From Phytopseudomonas argentinensis (GTDB lineage Bacteria; Pseudomonadota; Gammaproteobacteria; Pseudomonadales; Pseudomonadaceae): DNA of 64,000 nt. A program made the translations under genes and the position numbers. The stretch is from the NCBI RefSeq assembly GCF_900113905.1, contig NZ_FORC01000002.1:668772-732771 (forward strand). The letters run 5' to 3'. Positions 55,002 to 64,000 of this stretch are shown here, piece after piece (position 1 is the first letter of the stretch; the number at the start of each line of letters is the position of its first letter). Below the pieces are notes generated by a model. That model was given only the letters and a program-made list of their open reading frames with translations, was not told where the DNA came from and searched no databases.

Positions 55002-58000
55002 ATGACCGACGCCCCCTTCGATATCGCCGCCCTGCAGAAGAACCTCGACCACGCCATGATCGCCGACCGCCATCGTTTGCGCCGGCAGTTGCACGAGCTG
55101 CAGAAAAAGCCCGATGACGCCAAGCAGGCGCATTGGCTGGAGCGCTTCCAGGCCTCGTGTGCCAAGGTCGAGGCGCGGCGCTCGAGCGTGCCGGTGATGC
55201 GCTATGACGATGCGCTGCCGATCGCCGCCAAGCGCGACGAGATCAAGGCGGCGCTCGAGAAGCATCAGGTACTGGTGATCGCTGGTGAGACTGGTTCGGG
55301 CAAGACCACCCAGTTGCCGAAGATCTGCCTGGAGATCGGTCGTGGCCAGCATGGCCTGATCGGCCATACCCAGCCACGGCGGCTGGCGGCGCGCAGTGTG
55401 GCCACGCGGGTGGCCGAGGAGATCGGCACGCCGTTGGGCGAGCTGGTCGGCTATCAGGTGCGCTTCGAGGATCAGAGCAAGGACAGTTCGCTGATCAAGC
55501 TGATGACCGACGGCATTCTGCTCGCCGAAACCCAGCACGACCGCTACCTGGAAAAGTACGACACCATCATCGTCGACGAGGCCCACGAACGCAGTCTCAA
55601 TATCGACTTCCTCCTTGGGTATCTGAAAACCCTGCTGCCGCGCCGCCCCGATCTCAAAGTGATCATCACCTCGGCGACCATCGACCTGGAGCGCTTTTCC
55701 AAGCACTTCGGTGGCGACGGGCTGCCGGATGCACCCATTGTCGAGGTTTCCGGGCGCACCTATCCGGTGGAAACCTGGTACCGCCCGCTCGCCGCCGAGG
55801 TGGACGAGGAGGGCGAAAGCCTGCTCGACGACCTGACCGTCGACCAGGGCATTCTCGCTGCACTGGATGAAATCGCCGCCCATGAGAAGAGCGTCGGCCA
55901 GCGCCCCGGCGATGTGCTGATCTTCCTGCCCGGCGAGCGCGAGATTCGCGATGCTGCCGAGGTACTGCGCAAGGCCAACCTGCGCTTTACCGAAGTGCTG
56001 CCGCTGTATGCGCGGCTGACGCCGGCCGAGCAGCAGAAGATTTTCGCGCCCATGGCCGGGCGCAAGATCGTGCTGGCCACCAACGTGGCGGAAACCTCGC
56101 TGACTGTGCCGGGCATTCGCTATGTGATCGACAGCGGCACGGCACGCATCAGCCGCTACAGCTACCGCGCCAAGGTGCAGCGCCTGCCCATCGAGGCCAT
56201 CTCCCAGGCCAGCGCCAACCAGCGCAAGGGCCGTTGTGGGCGGGTCGAGCCGGGCATCTGCGTGCGCCTCTACAGCGAGGAGGATTTCCTCGGCCGGCCG
56301 AGCTTTACCGATCCGGAAATTCTGCGTACCAACCTGGCGGCGGTGATCCTGCAGATGCTCCATCTGCGCCTGGGCAGCATCGAGGATTTCCCCTTTATCG
56401 AGCCGCCGGATGGCAAGGCCATCAGCGATGGTTTCAACCTCTTGCAGGAGCTTTCGGCGGTCAATCGCGAAGGCCAGCTGACGCCACTGGGTCGCCAGCT
56501 GGCGCGCCTGCCCATCGACCCGCGCCTGGGCCGTATGGTGCTCGAAGCGGCCAAGCTCGGCAGCCTGCCGGAACTGCTGATCGTCGCCAGTGCGCTGTCC
56601 GTGCAGGACCCGCGCGAGCGGCCGATGGACCGCCAGCAGGCGGCCGACCAGGCCCACGCGCAGTGGAAGGATGTCGATTCCGACTTCGCCGCGCTGATCA
56701 ACCTGTGGCGCGGCTTCGAGGAAAAACGCCAGGAGCTGGGCTCCAACCCGCTGCGCAGCTGGTGCAAGAAAAACTTCCTCAACTACATGCGCCTGCGCGA
56801 ATGGCGCGATGCCCATCGCCAGCTGGTGCTGCTGGCCAAGGATCTGCAACTGGCACCCGGCAAGGCCGGCGCCCAGGCGGCGGACGGCGGCAAGCCTGCG
56901 CAGAGCCCCGTGCAGGCGACCACCGACACCAAGGTCAACGTGATCCTGCGTGAGCAGGCCGAAGCCAGCGAGGCGGCGCAGCGTGCCAAGGGTTACGCCG
57001 CCGTGCACAAGGCGATTCTCAGCGGCCTGCTCAGCCAGATCGGCCAGAAAGCCGAGGAGGGCGATTTTCTCGGTGCCCGCCAGCGGCGCTTCTGGGTGCA
57101 TCCGTCTTCGGTGATCGGCCGCAAGAAACCCAACTGGATCATGGCCGCCGAGCTGGTCGAGACCACCAAGCTGTTCGCCCGCCAGGTGGCGAAGATCGAG
57201 CCGGACTGGATCGAGCCGCTGGCCGGCCACCTGATCAAGAAGAACCATTTCGAGCCGCACTGGGAGAAGAAGCGCGGCCAGGTGGTGGCCTACGAGCAGG
57301 TGACCCTGTACGGGCTGATCGTGGTCGGTCGGCGCCCGGTGCATTACGGGCCCATCGACCCGCAAGCATCGCGCGAGCTGTTCATTCGTGAAGGGCTGGT
57401 GCGCGGCGAAATCAACAGCCGCGCCAAGTGCCTGAACGCCAACCGTGTACTGCTGGAAAAACTCGACGAGCTGGAAGCCAAGGCGCGCCGCCGCGACATC
57501 CTGGCCGACGAGGAAACCCTGTTCGCCTATTACGAGGCGCGCATTCCCGCGGACATCTACCAGACCGCCACCTTCGAGAGCTGGTACAAGCGCGAAAGCG
57601 CCAAGGATCCGCAACTGCTGATGATGCGCGAGGAGGACGTGCTGGCCCGCGAGGCACTGGAAGTCACCGCCGCGCAGTATCCGGACACCCTGCATGTCGG
57701 CGAGCTGCAATTGCCGCTCACCTATCATTTCGAGCCCAATCACCCCCGTGACGGCGTGACCCTGCGTGTGCCGGCGCCGCTGTTGCCGCAACTGCCGGGC
57801 GAGCGCCTGGAGTGGCTGGTGCCGGGGCTGATCGAAGCCAAGGCCATCGACCTGGTGCGCGGCCTGCCCAAGGCCGTACGCAAGAACTTCGTGCCGGTGC
57901 CGGACTTCGTCGGCGCCGCCCTGAGCAAGCTCACCTTCGGCCAGGGCAGCCTGCCGGAAAGCCTGGCCCGCGAGCTGCAGCGCATGACTGGCGCGCGGAT

Positions 58001-59045
58001 CGACGGCGAGGCGTGGATCGAGGCCACCCGGCAGCTGGAGACCCACCTGAAGATGAACATCGAGGTGATCGATACCCACGGCAAGCTGCTCGGCGAAGGC
58101 CGCGACCTGGCCGAGCTGACCGCGCGCTTCGCCGAGGCCAGCCAGGCCGCATTGGCCATCCCGCAAGCGGACAAGGTGCAGAAACCGGTGGAAGCCAAGG
58201 GCTTCGCCCAGGTCGCCGAGAAGACCCAGCAGAAGGTTGCTGGGCTTTCCATGACAGTGTTCCCGGCGCTGGTGGAAGAAGGGGGCGTGGTCAAGGAAGG
58301 GCGCTTCCCGACCCAGGCCGAAGCCGAGTTCCAGCACCGCCGGGCGTTGCAGCGCCTGTTGCTGCAACAGCTGGCCGAGCCCGCCAAGTTCCTGCGCGGC
58401 AAGCTGCCGGGGCTGACCGAGCTGGGCCTGCTGCACCGCGAGCTGGGCCGCGTCGAGGCGCTGGTCGAAGACATTCTGCTGGCCAGCCTGGACAGCTGCA
58501 TCCTCGACGGTGAGCAGCCGTTGCCCCGCGACGGCGCTGCCCTGGCCGCCCTGGCCGAGAAGAAACGTGGCGCCTGGGCCGAGCACGCCGAAAAGCTGGC
58601 GCGCCTGACCCTGGACATTCTCAAGCTCTGGCACGGCCTGCAGAAGCGCTTCAAGGGCAAGATCGACCTGGCCCAGGCGGTGGCGCTCAACGATATCAAG
58701 GCGCAGCTGGGCAACCTGGTGTACCCCGGTTTCGTGCGTGAAACCCCGGCCGAATGGCTCAAGGAAGTGCCGCGCTACCTCAAGGCCATCGAACAACGCT
58801 TCGACAAGATCGCCGCGCAACTGCAACGCGACCGGTTATGGAGCGGCGAGCTGGCCGGCTACTGGGAGCAATACCAGGCGCGCCTGGGCAAACATCTGCA
58901 GGAAGGCAAGCGCGACGCCGAACTGCAGACCTACCGCTGGATGCTCGAGGAATACCGGGTATCCCTCTGGGCCCAGCAGCTGGGCACCAGGATGGCCGTG
59001 TCGGACAAGCGCCTGAGCAAGCAGTGGAGTCAGGTGGAGGGGTGA
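55002..59045 (+). CDS. hrpA: ATP-dependent RNA helicase HrpA (DEAH box)
   Basis: A 1347-residue DEAH helicase. Walker A is AGETGSGKTTQLPK (near 95), the Walker B/DEAH is IIVDEAHERS (near 190) and motif III is TSATIDLERF. Helicase-C with NVAETSLTVPGIRYVIDSG and NQRKGRCGRVEPGICVRLYS, HA2, OB and a long DUF3418 C-terminus follow. HrpA resolves stalled ribosomes by pulling on mRNA and processes some mRNAs. I chose ATG 55002 (MTDAPFDIAALQ); an in-frame TTG at 54954 would start inside the 24-bp repeat. It is monocistronic and followed by large inverted repeats. Length is normal for Pseudomonas HrpA. Confidence 0.96.
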   Translation: MTDAPFDIAALQKNLDHAMIADRHRLRRQLHELQKKPDDAKQAHWLERFQASCAKVEARRSSVPVMRYDDALPIAAKRDEIKAALEKHQVLVIAGETGSGKTTQLPKICLEIGRGQHGLIGHTQPRRLAARSVATRVAEEIGTPLGELVGYQVRFEDQSKDSSLIKLMTDGILLAETQHDRYLEKYDTIIVDEAHERSLNIDFLLGYLKTLLPRRPDLKVIITSATIDLERFSKHFGGDGLPDAPIVEVSGRTYPVETWYRPLAAEVDEEGESLLDDLTVDQGILAALDEIAAHEKSVGQRPGDVLIFLPGEREIRDAAEVLRKANLRFTEVLPLYARLTPAEQQKIFAPMAGRKIVLATNVAETSLTVPGIRYVIDSGTARISRYSYRAKVQRLPIEAISQASANQRKGRCGRVEPGICVRLYSEEDFLGRPSFTDPEILRTNLAAVILQMLHLRLGSIEDFPFIEPPDGKAISDGFNLLQELSAVNREGQLTPLGRQLARLPIDPRLGRMVLEAAKLGSLPELLIVASALSVQDPRERPMDRQQAADQAHAQWKDVDSDFAALINLWRGFEEKRQELGSNPLRSWCKKNFLNYMRLREWRDAHRQLVLLAKDLQLAPGKAGAQAADGGKPAQSPVQATTDTKVNVILREQAEASEAAQRAKGYAAVHKAILSGLLSQIGQKAEEGDFLGARQRRFWVHPSSVIGRKKPNWIMAAELVETTKLFARQVAKIEPDWIEPLAGHLIKKNHFEPHWEKKRGQVVAYEQVTLYGLIVVGRRPVHYGPIDPQASRELFIREGLVRGEINSRAKCLNANRVLLEKLDELEAKARRRDILADEETLFAYYEARIPADIYQTATFESWYKRESAKDPQLLMMREEDVLAREALEVTAAQYPDTLHVGELQLPLTYHFEPNHPRDGVTLRVPAPLLPQLPGERLEWLVPGLIEAKAIDLVRGLPKAVRKNFVPVPDFVGAALSKLTFGQGSLPESLARELQRMTGARIDGEAWIEATRQLETHLKMNIEVIDTHGKLLGEGRDLAELTARFAEASQAALAIPQADKVQKPVEAKGFAQVAEKTQQKVAGLSMTVFPALVEEGGVVKEGRFPTQAEAEFQHRRALQRLLLQQLAEPAKFLRGKLPGLTELGLLHRELGRVEALVEDILLASLDSCILDGEQPLPRDGAALAALAEKKRGAWAEHAEKLARLTLDILKLWHGLQKRFKGKIDLAQAVALNDIKAQLGNLVYPGFVRETPAEWLKEVPRYLKAIEQRFDKIAAQLQRDRLWSGELAGYWEQYQARLGKHLQEGKRDAELQTYRWMLEEYRVSLWAQQLGTRMAVSDKRLSKQWSQVEG

Positions 59046-59060
59046 TCGCCTGGCGCTCTG

Positions 59061-59132
59061 GTAGCCCGGGTCGAGCGTAGCGACACCCGGGAGATCGATG
59101 CCCTGGGTATCGCTGCGCTCGACCCAGGCTAC
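59061..59132. repeat. Large inverted repeat downstream of hrpA (REP-like)
   Basis: GTAGCCCGGGTCGAGCGTAG (start of left arm 59061-59091) pairs with the arm ending CTCGACCCAGGCTAC (59101-59132) along about 31 positions with four mismatches. This is the palindromic-element style scattered through Pseudomonas intergenic regions. It may also terminate hrpA. Confidence 0.75.
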
Positions 59133-59146
59133 AGGGGCGGCGCACC

Positions 59147-59208
59147 GTAGGGCGGATGTCGCTCTTTGCACCCGCCATGGTGGATCGGTGAAGCGTGATC
59201 CACCCTAC
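59147..59208. repeat. Second palindromic element (GTAGGGCGGAT...ATCCACCCTAC)
   Basis: GTAGGGCGGATGTCGCTC... and ...GCGTGATCCACCCTAC form an imperfect inverted repeat of about 30-bp arms. It ends 5 bp before the stop of the convergent nucleotidyltransferase gene. The motif is of the type frequent in the mendocina/stutzeri groups. Confidence 0.65.
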
Positions 59209-59212
59209 AGGT

Positions 59213-59767
59213 CTAGTCGAGCACGGTCAGGCCAGGCCATTTCGTTAGCCACTGTTTGTTTTGCAGCCGCTCGACAAACAGGTGTCGCTTTTCTTCCCGA
59301 AATCTTTCGGTGGGGCGCACGACCAGATCGAAGAGATCATCCAAACCAAAGGGCGCGGCAATCTCCAATTCGTCATCCGCAGCCAGCCGTACGGCGACTG
59401 CCGTTGCGGTTTCGGGCCAGTAAATCATCGCATCCGTTGCTGATGCGTAAGGTTGATCGCCGTTGCGCAGATGCATGCGTGCCTGGTTTTTCACCGACCA
59501 GTTGAACCGGTTATCGACTTGCAGCAATTGTGCTTCGAGCTCGGCGTCTTGCTCCGGCAACGCACTGTCGGGATCGAACCAGATCACGTCGATATCGGGT
59601 GGCAGAGAATATGCAGTGCAACCATGCAGGTGATCCCATACGGCGCTACGGACGAAGCCTGCGGCCACCCAGCAATCGGGCAACTGCAGTGCTCGAACGT
59701 GCTGAAGTATCTGCCAGCGCGGTGACTCGGTTTTCAGCAGTGCCCGCAGGCTGTCGAAATGACTCAC
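59213..59767 (-). CDS. Nucleotidyltransferase family protein (NTP_transf_6)
   Basis: A 184-residue protein. GFVRSAVWDHLHG (about 38-50) and PDIDVIWFDPD (about 57-67) supply the G[GS] and D-x-D features of the minimal nucleotidyltransferase fold in the DUF925/NTP_transf_6 group. The substrate is unknown. It starts at a GTG that overlaps the LysR stop by 4 bp (GTGA), so it is translationally coupled to the regulator gene, an unusual pair. Confidence 0.85.
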   Translation of the reverse strand: MSHFDSLRALLKTESPRWQILQHVRALQLPDCWVAAGFVRSAVWDHLHGCTAYSLPPDIDVIWFDPDSALPEQDAELEAQLLQVDNRFNWSVKNQARMHLRNGDQPYASATDAMIYWPETATAVAVRLAADDELEIAAPFGLDDLFDLVVRPTERFREEKRHLFVERLQNKQWLTKWPGLTVLD

Positions 59768-60669
59768 GCCATATCACTCTGCCCAAACTCCTCGGCCAGG
59801 AAGTCGATCAGCGTGCGCACCGACGGTAATAGACCGCGGCGTGACGGGAAGATGGCGTGGACGATGCCGCATTTGGGTTCCCAGCCTGGCAGCATTTCCA
59901 CCAGGGTGCCGGCTTCCAGGTCCTCACGTACGGCCACCCTTGGAACGTGGGCGATGCCGACGCCGGCCAGGGCGCCGTGGCGCAGGGCGATCAAGTCGTC
60001 GGTGACCATGCGCGGGCGATGGGGGATGACCAGCCTCGCATTCTCCGGGCCGAACAGTTCCCACTGGTACTCACGCTGCGAACCACCCCAATGCAGGCTC
60101 GGTAGCGCGCCCAGGTCGCCTGGCTGGAATTTCTTCGGTAGCTGTTCGAGGAAATCCGGGCGGCCCACCAGGCACTGGCGGCTGTTGCCCAGCACCTTCA
60201 TCACCATGTCGGTGTTTTGCAGCGGCGGGAAGCGCACACGCAGGGCGATATCGAAGCCTTCGTGGAGCACGTCGACGCGCCGGTTGGTGCTCTCGATGAA
60301 TAGCTCCACGGCCGGGTAGCGCAGCATGAAGCGCGTCAGCATCGGCCCGACCCAGGAGTTCAGCAGGGTGGTCGGGCACGCCAGGCGCACCAGGCCGCGC
60401 GGTTCGCTGCGGTTGCGCTCGATCACCTCGGCAGCGCCCTCGGCTTCCACGCGCATGGCCACGCAGCGCTGGTAGTACTCCTGGCCAATCTCGGTCAGCG
60501 AGCAATGGCGGCTGGTGCGCTGCAGCAGGCGTACGCCGAGACGCTCTTCGAGCAGGGCGATGCGCCGGCTCAGCTTGGACTTGGGAATATCCAGCGCCCG
60601 GCCGGCCGGGGCGAAGCCGCCGTGCTCTACCACCTGGGTGAAGTAATAGAGCGTGTTGAGGTCTTCCAT
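59764..60669 (-). CDS. LysR-family transcriptional regulator
   Basis: A 301-residue LysR regulator. The N-terminal winged-helix includes YYFTQVVEHGGFAPAGRALD and SKLSRRIALLEERLGVRLLQ. The periplasmic-binding-like effector domain spans about 90-295. It is divergent from the YcaC-like hydrolase gene (159-bp gap with a GTTC-N8-GAAC site), its probable target, and overlaps the nucleotidyltransferase gene downstream. Confidence 0.93.
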   Translation of the reverse strand: MEDLNTLYYFTQVVEHGGFAPAGRALDIPKSKLSRRIALLEERLGVRLLQRTSRHCSLTEIGQEYYQRCVAMRVEAEGAAEVIERNRSEPRGLVRLACPTTLLNSWVGPMLTRFMLRYPAVELFIESTNRRVDVLHEGFDIALRVRFPPLQNTDMVMKVLGNSRQCLVGRPDFLEQLPKKFQPGDLGALPSLHWGGSQREYQWELFGPENARLVIPHRPRMVTDDLIALRHGALAGVGIAHVPRVAVREDLEAGTLVEMLPGWEPKCGIVHAIFPSRRGLLPSVRTLIDFLAEEFGQSDMA

Positions 60670-60677
60670 GGGATTAC

Positions 60678-60695
60678 CGTTCTGAAAATGGAACG
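60678..60695. promoter_or_regulatory. Putative LysR binding site (CGTTC-N8-GAACG)
   Basis: A perfect 5-bp inverted repeat, with the T-N11-A core expected for LysR proteins, lies 9 bp from the regulator ATG in the divergent region. Confidence 0.5.
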
Positions 60696-60828
60696 CTAGA
60701 GGCGATTTTTGCCGTCTGGTGCGAGTTGGGTGTCGAATTTAATCTTTCCCACATGCAGCGACAACTGCAAACCACCCAAACAGATCAGCCGAATGAATCG
60801 GCAACCACCCAAGAAAGAGGATCGCACC

Positions 60829-61461
60829 ATGACCAACTCCATCGCCTACAACCGCCTGGACAAAGACAACGCCGCCATTCTGCTGGTCGACCACCAGGCC
60901 GGTCTGCTGTCGCTGGTACGTGACATCGACCCGGACAAGTTCAAGAACAACGTGCTGGCCCTGGCCGACATCGCCAAGTTCTTCAACCTGCCGACCATCC
61001 TCACCACCAGCTTCGAAACCGGCCCGAACGGCCCGCTGGTCCCCGAGCTGAAGGAGATGTTCCCGGACGCGCCTTACATCGCCCGCCCTGGCCAGATCAA
61101 CGCCTGGGACAACGAAGACTTCGTCAAGGCGATCAAGGCCACCGGCAAGAAGCAGCTGATCATCGCCGGCGTGGTGACCGAAGTCTGCGTGGCGTTCCCG
61201 GCCCTGGCGGCCATCGAGGAAGGTTTCGATGTGTTCGTGGTCACCGATGCCTCCGGTACCTTCAACCAGATCAGCCGTGATTCGGCCTGGCAGCGCATGA
61301 CCGCCGCCGGCGCGCAGCTGATGAACTGGTTCGCCGTGGCCTGCGAGCTGCACCGCGACTGGCGCAACGACGTGGAAGGGCTGGCGAAGATCTGCTCGGA
61401 CCACATCCCCGACTACCGCAACCTGATGACCAGCTACGCGGCGCTGACCGCCAACAAGTAA
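60829..61461 (+). CDS. ycaC: Isochorismatase-family hydrolase (YcaC-like)
   Basis: A 210-residue cysteine hydrolase. Asp21 in ILLVDHQAGLLSLVRDI, a conserved Lys and Cys120 in AGVVTEVCVAFPALAA form the catalytic triad, matching YcaC. The physiological substrate of YcaC proteins is unknown; in Pseudomonas they are abundant in stress proteomes. AAAGAGG lies 8 bp before ATG 60829. It is divergent from a LysR gene and ends at a strong intrinsic terminator. Confidence 0.92.
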   Translation: MTNSIAYNRLDKDNAAILLVDHQAGLLSLVRDIDPDKFKNNVLALADIAKFFNLPTILTTSFETGPNGPLVPELKEMFPDAPYIARPGQINAWDNEDFVKAIKATGKKQLIIAGVVTEVCVAFPALAAIEEGFDVFVVTDASGTFNQISRDSAWQRMTAAGAQLMNWFAVACELHRDWRNDVEGLAKICSDHIPDYRNLMTSYAALTANK

Positions 61462-61478
61462 CCCATGGCCCATGCCAC

Positions 61479-61503
61479 AAGGCACCTCCTGCAGGTGCCT
61501 TTT
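61479..61503 (+). terminator. Intrinsic terminator of the YcaC-like gene
   Basis: AAGGCACCT-CCTGC-AGGTGCCTTTT is a perfect 7-bp GC-rich stem followed by four T residues, 18 bp after the stop codon. This is the clearest gene-end terminator in the window. Confidence 0.85.
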
Positions 61504-61656
61504 GGCGTTGCCGGGAACGCGCCTCGACCGGCCGTTTCGCCTGTCGCGCCTGGCACACCTGCTCACCAATCGCCCGGCCGACCGCAGGGCCGTTAGCCCG
61601 AACCTTTCTGCACAGGGTTTCGTCGTACCAGAACGAACCACGTGCAGGAGAGGGAC

Positions 61657-64000
61657 ATGCTGACTGATCCAAAGACCCGCTATCGACCTTACACGGACGC
61701 ATCCGGAGGCTGGGGCTCGGCCAAGTCCGTGGCCGGCATCCTGCTGCGCGAGCAGGCGGTGTTGAAGATCGGTGCAGCGCTGCTCAAGCAGAACAAGCCC
61801 GATGGGTTCGCCTGTGTGAGTTGCGCCTGGGCCAAGCCTGGCGACACCCACCCGATGGAGTTCTGCGAGAACGGCGCCAAGGCCACGGCCTGGGAGTTGA
61901 CCGCCAAGCGCAGCAGCCCGCCTTTCTTCGCCGAGCACAGTGTCAGCGAGTTGCGTAGCTGGTCGGCTTATGCCCTGGAGCAACACGGCCGGCTGACCCA
62001 TCCGATGCGCTACAACCCAGGTACCGACCGCTACGAGGAAACCGACTGGAACACCGCCTACCGGGAAATCGGCGCCAGCCTGCGTGCGCTGGAGCCGGAT
62101 AAGGTGGTGTTCTACGCCTCCGGGCGCGCCTCGCTGGAGGCCTCGTTCATGTACCAGCTGTTTGCCCGCGCCTATGGCACCAACAACCTGCCGGACAGCT
62201 CCAACATGTGCCACGAGAGCACCTCCGTGGGCCTGCAGGAAAGCATTGGCGTGCCGGTCGGCACCGTGACCCTGAACGATTTCGAACACACCGACTGCCT
62301 GCTGTTCTTCGGCCAGAACGTGGGCAGCAACAGCCCGCGCATGCTCCACCAGCTGCAGGAAGCGCGGCAGCGCGACGTGCCGATCATCACCTTCAACCCG
62401 CTCAAGGAGCGTGGCCTGCAGGAGTTCGTCAACCCGCAGTCGCCAATCGAGATGCTCGGGCCTAGTTCCACGCAGATCAGCACCCAGTATCACCAAGTCG
62501 CCATCGGCGGAGATACCGCGGCTATCGTTGGCGTCAGCAAGGCACTGCTCGATCTGCACGATGCCGCCCGTCAACGTGGCGAGCCCGGCGTGCTGGACAT
62601 GGCCTTCATCGCCGAGCACACCAGCGGCGTCGACGATTTCATTGCCTATGTGCGCGGCCAGGAGTGGGCGCAGATCGAGGCCATCACCGGCCTCAAGCGC
62701 GCGGCCATGGAGGCCACGGCACTGGTCTACGCCCAGTCGCAGCGGGTAATGGTGGTCTACGGCATGGGCCTGACCCAGCACCGCCAGGGTGTGCAGAATG
62801 TGCAGATGCTGGTCAACCTGCTGTTGCTGCGCGGCAATATCGGCAAGCCCGGTGCCGGTATCTGTCCGGTGCGCGGGCATTCCAACGTGCAGGGTCAGCG
62901 CACCGTGGGCATCACCGAAGACCCGGCCAAGGTGCCGGGGGACCTGATCGAACAGCACTTCAACTTCAAGGTGCCCGAGCAGATGGGCCTGAATACCGTC
63001 GATGCCTGCACCGCCATGCTCGATGGCCGAGTACGCGGTTTCATCAGCCTGGGTGGCAACTTCCTGCGTGCGGTGCCGGATACCCGGCAGATCGAGCCGG
63101 CCTGGCAGCGCCTGGCGCTCAACGTGCAAGTGGCTACCAAGCTCAACCATTCGCACCTGCTGCCCGGCGAGCAAGCCTGGTTGCTGCCGTGCCTGGGGCG
63201 TATCGAAATCGATCGCCAGGATGGCGTCGAGCAAAGCCACAGCACCGAGGACAGCACCGGCTGCATCCATGGCTGGCGCGGCAGTGCCGAGCCGGCCAGC
63301 GGGGAGCTGCGCTCGGAGCCAGCGATCATCGCCGGGCTGGCGCGTGCCACGCTGAGCCCCGACGTCGCCATCGACTGGGATGCCTGGCGCCGCGACTACG
63401 GATTGGTGCGCCAGGCGATCGCCGCGGTGTACCCGGAGATCTTTCACGACTTCGAACAGCGCATGTGGGAGCCCGGCGGCTTTCATCGGCCGTTGGGCGC
63501 GACGCGGCGCGAATGGGCGACCGAAAGCGGCAAGGCAGAGTTCGTGGTGCCCCAGCAGTTGGTCGCCGATAACGACGTGAGCGCCGCCTTTGCCCGGCGC
63601 GACGTGCTGCAGCTGATGACGATCCGCAGCAACGACCAGTTCAATACCACCATCTACGGCTACGACGACCGCTTCCGTGGCGTGCATGGCACCCGCTCGG
63701 TGATCTTCATGAACGCCGACGATATTGTTCGCCTCGGCCTCGCAGCCGGCGACTGGGTGGATGTGACCACCGCTGTGGAACCGACCGTGGAGCGTCGGGT
63801 CGGGCCGCTGCAGATCCTCGCCTACGACATCCCCCAGGGGTGTTGCGCGGCCTACTACCCGGAGTGCAACCCGCTGGTGCCGCTCTGGCACCACGCCGAG
63901 CGCAGCAAGGTTCCTGCGGCGAAATCGATTCCGGTGACCCTGGCCCTGAGCAGCGCTACGGCACCGGGAGATGCGCGGCCGGTGCTGATTGCCGCGCAGC
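61657..64000 (+). CDS. Molybdopterin oxidoreductase, FdhF/YdeP family (3' truncated by window)
   Basis: The first 781 codons of a gene that runs off the window. It starts MLTDPKTRYRPYTDASGGWG after an AGGAGAGGG ribosome site. Family signatures include ACVSCAWAKPG-like GFACVSCAWAKPGDTHPMEF, SSNMCHESTSVGLQESIGVP, FFGQNVGSNSPRML and RGHSNVQGQRTVGITEDP. These belong to the YdeP/FdhF-like molybdopterin oxidoreductases, with no selenocysteine codon where FdhF has one (Cys-His in NMCHES). YdeP is linked to acid resistance in E. coli and its substrate is unsettled. The formate-dehydrogenase activity implied by the name is not established. Confidence 0.9.
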   Translation, partial: MLTDPKTRYRPYTDASGGWGSAKSVAGILLREQAVLKIGAALLKQNKPDGFACVSCAWAKPGDTHPMEFCENGAKATAWELTAKRSSPPFFAEHSVSELRSWSAYALEQHGRLTHPMRYNPGTDRYEETDWNTAYREIGASLRALEPDKVVFYASGRASLEASFMYQLFARAYGTNNLPDSSNMCHESTSVGLQESIGVPVGTVTLNDFEHTDCLLFFGQNVGSNSPRMLHQLQEARQRDVPIITFNPLKERGLQEFVNPQSPIEMLGPSSTQISTQYHQVAIGGDTAAIVGVSKALLDLHDAARQRGEPGVLDMAFIAEHTSGVDDFIAYVRGQEWAQIEAITGLKRAAMEATALVYAQSQRVMVVYGMGLTQHRQGVQNVQMLVNLLLLRGNIGKPGAGICPVRGHSNVQGQRTVGITEDPAKVPGDLIEQHFNFKVPEQMGLNTVDACTAMLDGRVRGFISLGGNFLRAVPDTRQIEPAWQRLALNVQVATKLNHSHLLPGEQAWLLPCLGRIEIDRQDGVEQSHSTEDSTGCIHGWRGSAEPASGELRSEPAIIAGLARATLSPDVAIDWDAWRRDYGLVRQAIAAVYPEIFHDFEQRMWEPGGFHRPLGATRREWATESGKAEFVVPQQLVADNDVSAAFARRDVLQLMTIRSNDQFNTTIYGYDDRFRGVHGTRSVIFMNADDIVRLGLAAGDWVDVTTAVEPTVERRVGPLQILAYDIPQGCCAAYYPECNPLVPLWHHAERSKVPAAKSIPVTLALSSATAPGDARPVLIAAQ

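Noticed and set aside
54909..58826. A 1305-codon open frame on the minus strand opposite hrpA
   Set aside because: It is antisense to a fully recognisable helicase, has a repetitive Gln/Leu/Gly/His composition and no domains. Long antisense frames are expected in GC-rich codon-biased DNA.
60739..63894. A 1051-codon minus-strand frame opposite the YcaC-like and YdeP-like genes
   Set aside because: It crosses two real genes and the clear terminator between them, and shows no recognisable domain.

Overview
The window is a GC-rich stretch of gammaproteobacterial chromosome, most probably Pseudomonas. The families point there (MerR/SoxR with MFS and RidA neighbours, RND efflux, FecIRA signalling, ArsRBC, HrpA with a long C-terminal extension, many PAS hybrid kinases). 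So do the palindromic 'GTAGGGTGGATC...' elements after hrpA, which I associate with the mendocina/stutzeri side of the genus. The species assignment is inference. I see no tRNA, rRNA, CRISPR array, integrase or intact insertion sequence.

0-5.8 kb: a MerR regulator and a divergent MFS exporter share a SoxR-like operator. An exported DUF4432 (aldose-epimerase-like) protein follows behind a perfect LacI-type palindrome. Next comes an alpha/beta hydrolase gene broken by one in-frame TAA. Then, on the minus strand, there is a compact unit that looks like a phage P1/P4 immunity module: a C4-type antisense RNA with two complementary targets, a 30-codon leader, an 80-aa protein and a frameshifted third gene.

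5.9-13.7 kb: a TetR-controlled drug-efflux locus. It holds a fusion protein, an RND pump and a second FabF-type ketoacyl-ACP synthase in one operon, with a divergent outer-membrane channel. Two matching 24-bp palindromes sit before the two transcription units. 13.8-25.3 kb: a siderophore receptor, a soluble PAS-PAS chemoreceptor, a response regulator and hybrid kinase whose 3' ends overlap, a ProQ/FinO protein and a large GAF/PAS hybrid kinase.

25.4-29.4 kb: nhaA preceded by a structured leader with a textbook terminator (possible Li+/Na+ riboswitch), then arsR-arsB-arsC followed by a decayed remnant of arsH. 29.4-41.5 kb: a chemoreceptor fragment, a CHASE-type hybrid kinase with a REC-GGDEF diguanylate cyclase, an SDR, a DUF1349 protein, soxR with a perfect-armed sox box facing ridA, and another PAS hybrid kinase.

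41.8-45.8 kb: a FecI-FecR-TonB receptor iron signalling operon. 46-49 kb: an AraC regulator divergent from a leuA paralogue, with direct repeats and a leucine-rich mini-ORF between them. 49-54.8 kb: several small proteins, then a LuxR regulator divergent from a RamA-like amidase and an APC permease, then an exported protein of unknown function. 55-64 kb: hrpA, two large inverted repeats, a LysR/nucleotidyltransferase pair, a YcaC-like hydrolase with a clear terminator, and a YdeP-type molybdopterin oxidoreductase cut off by the window end.
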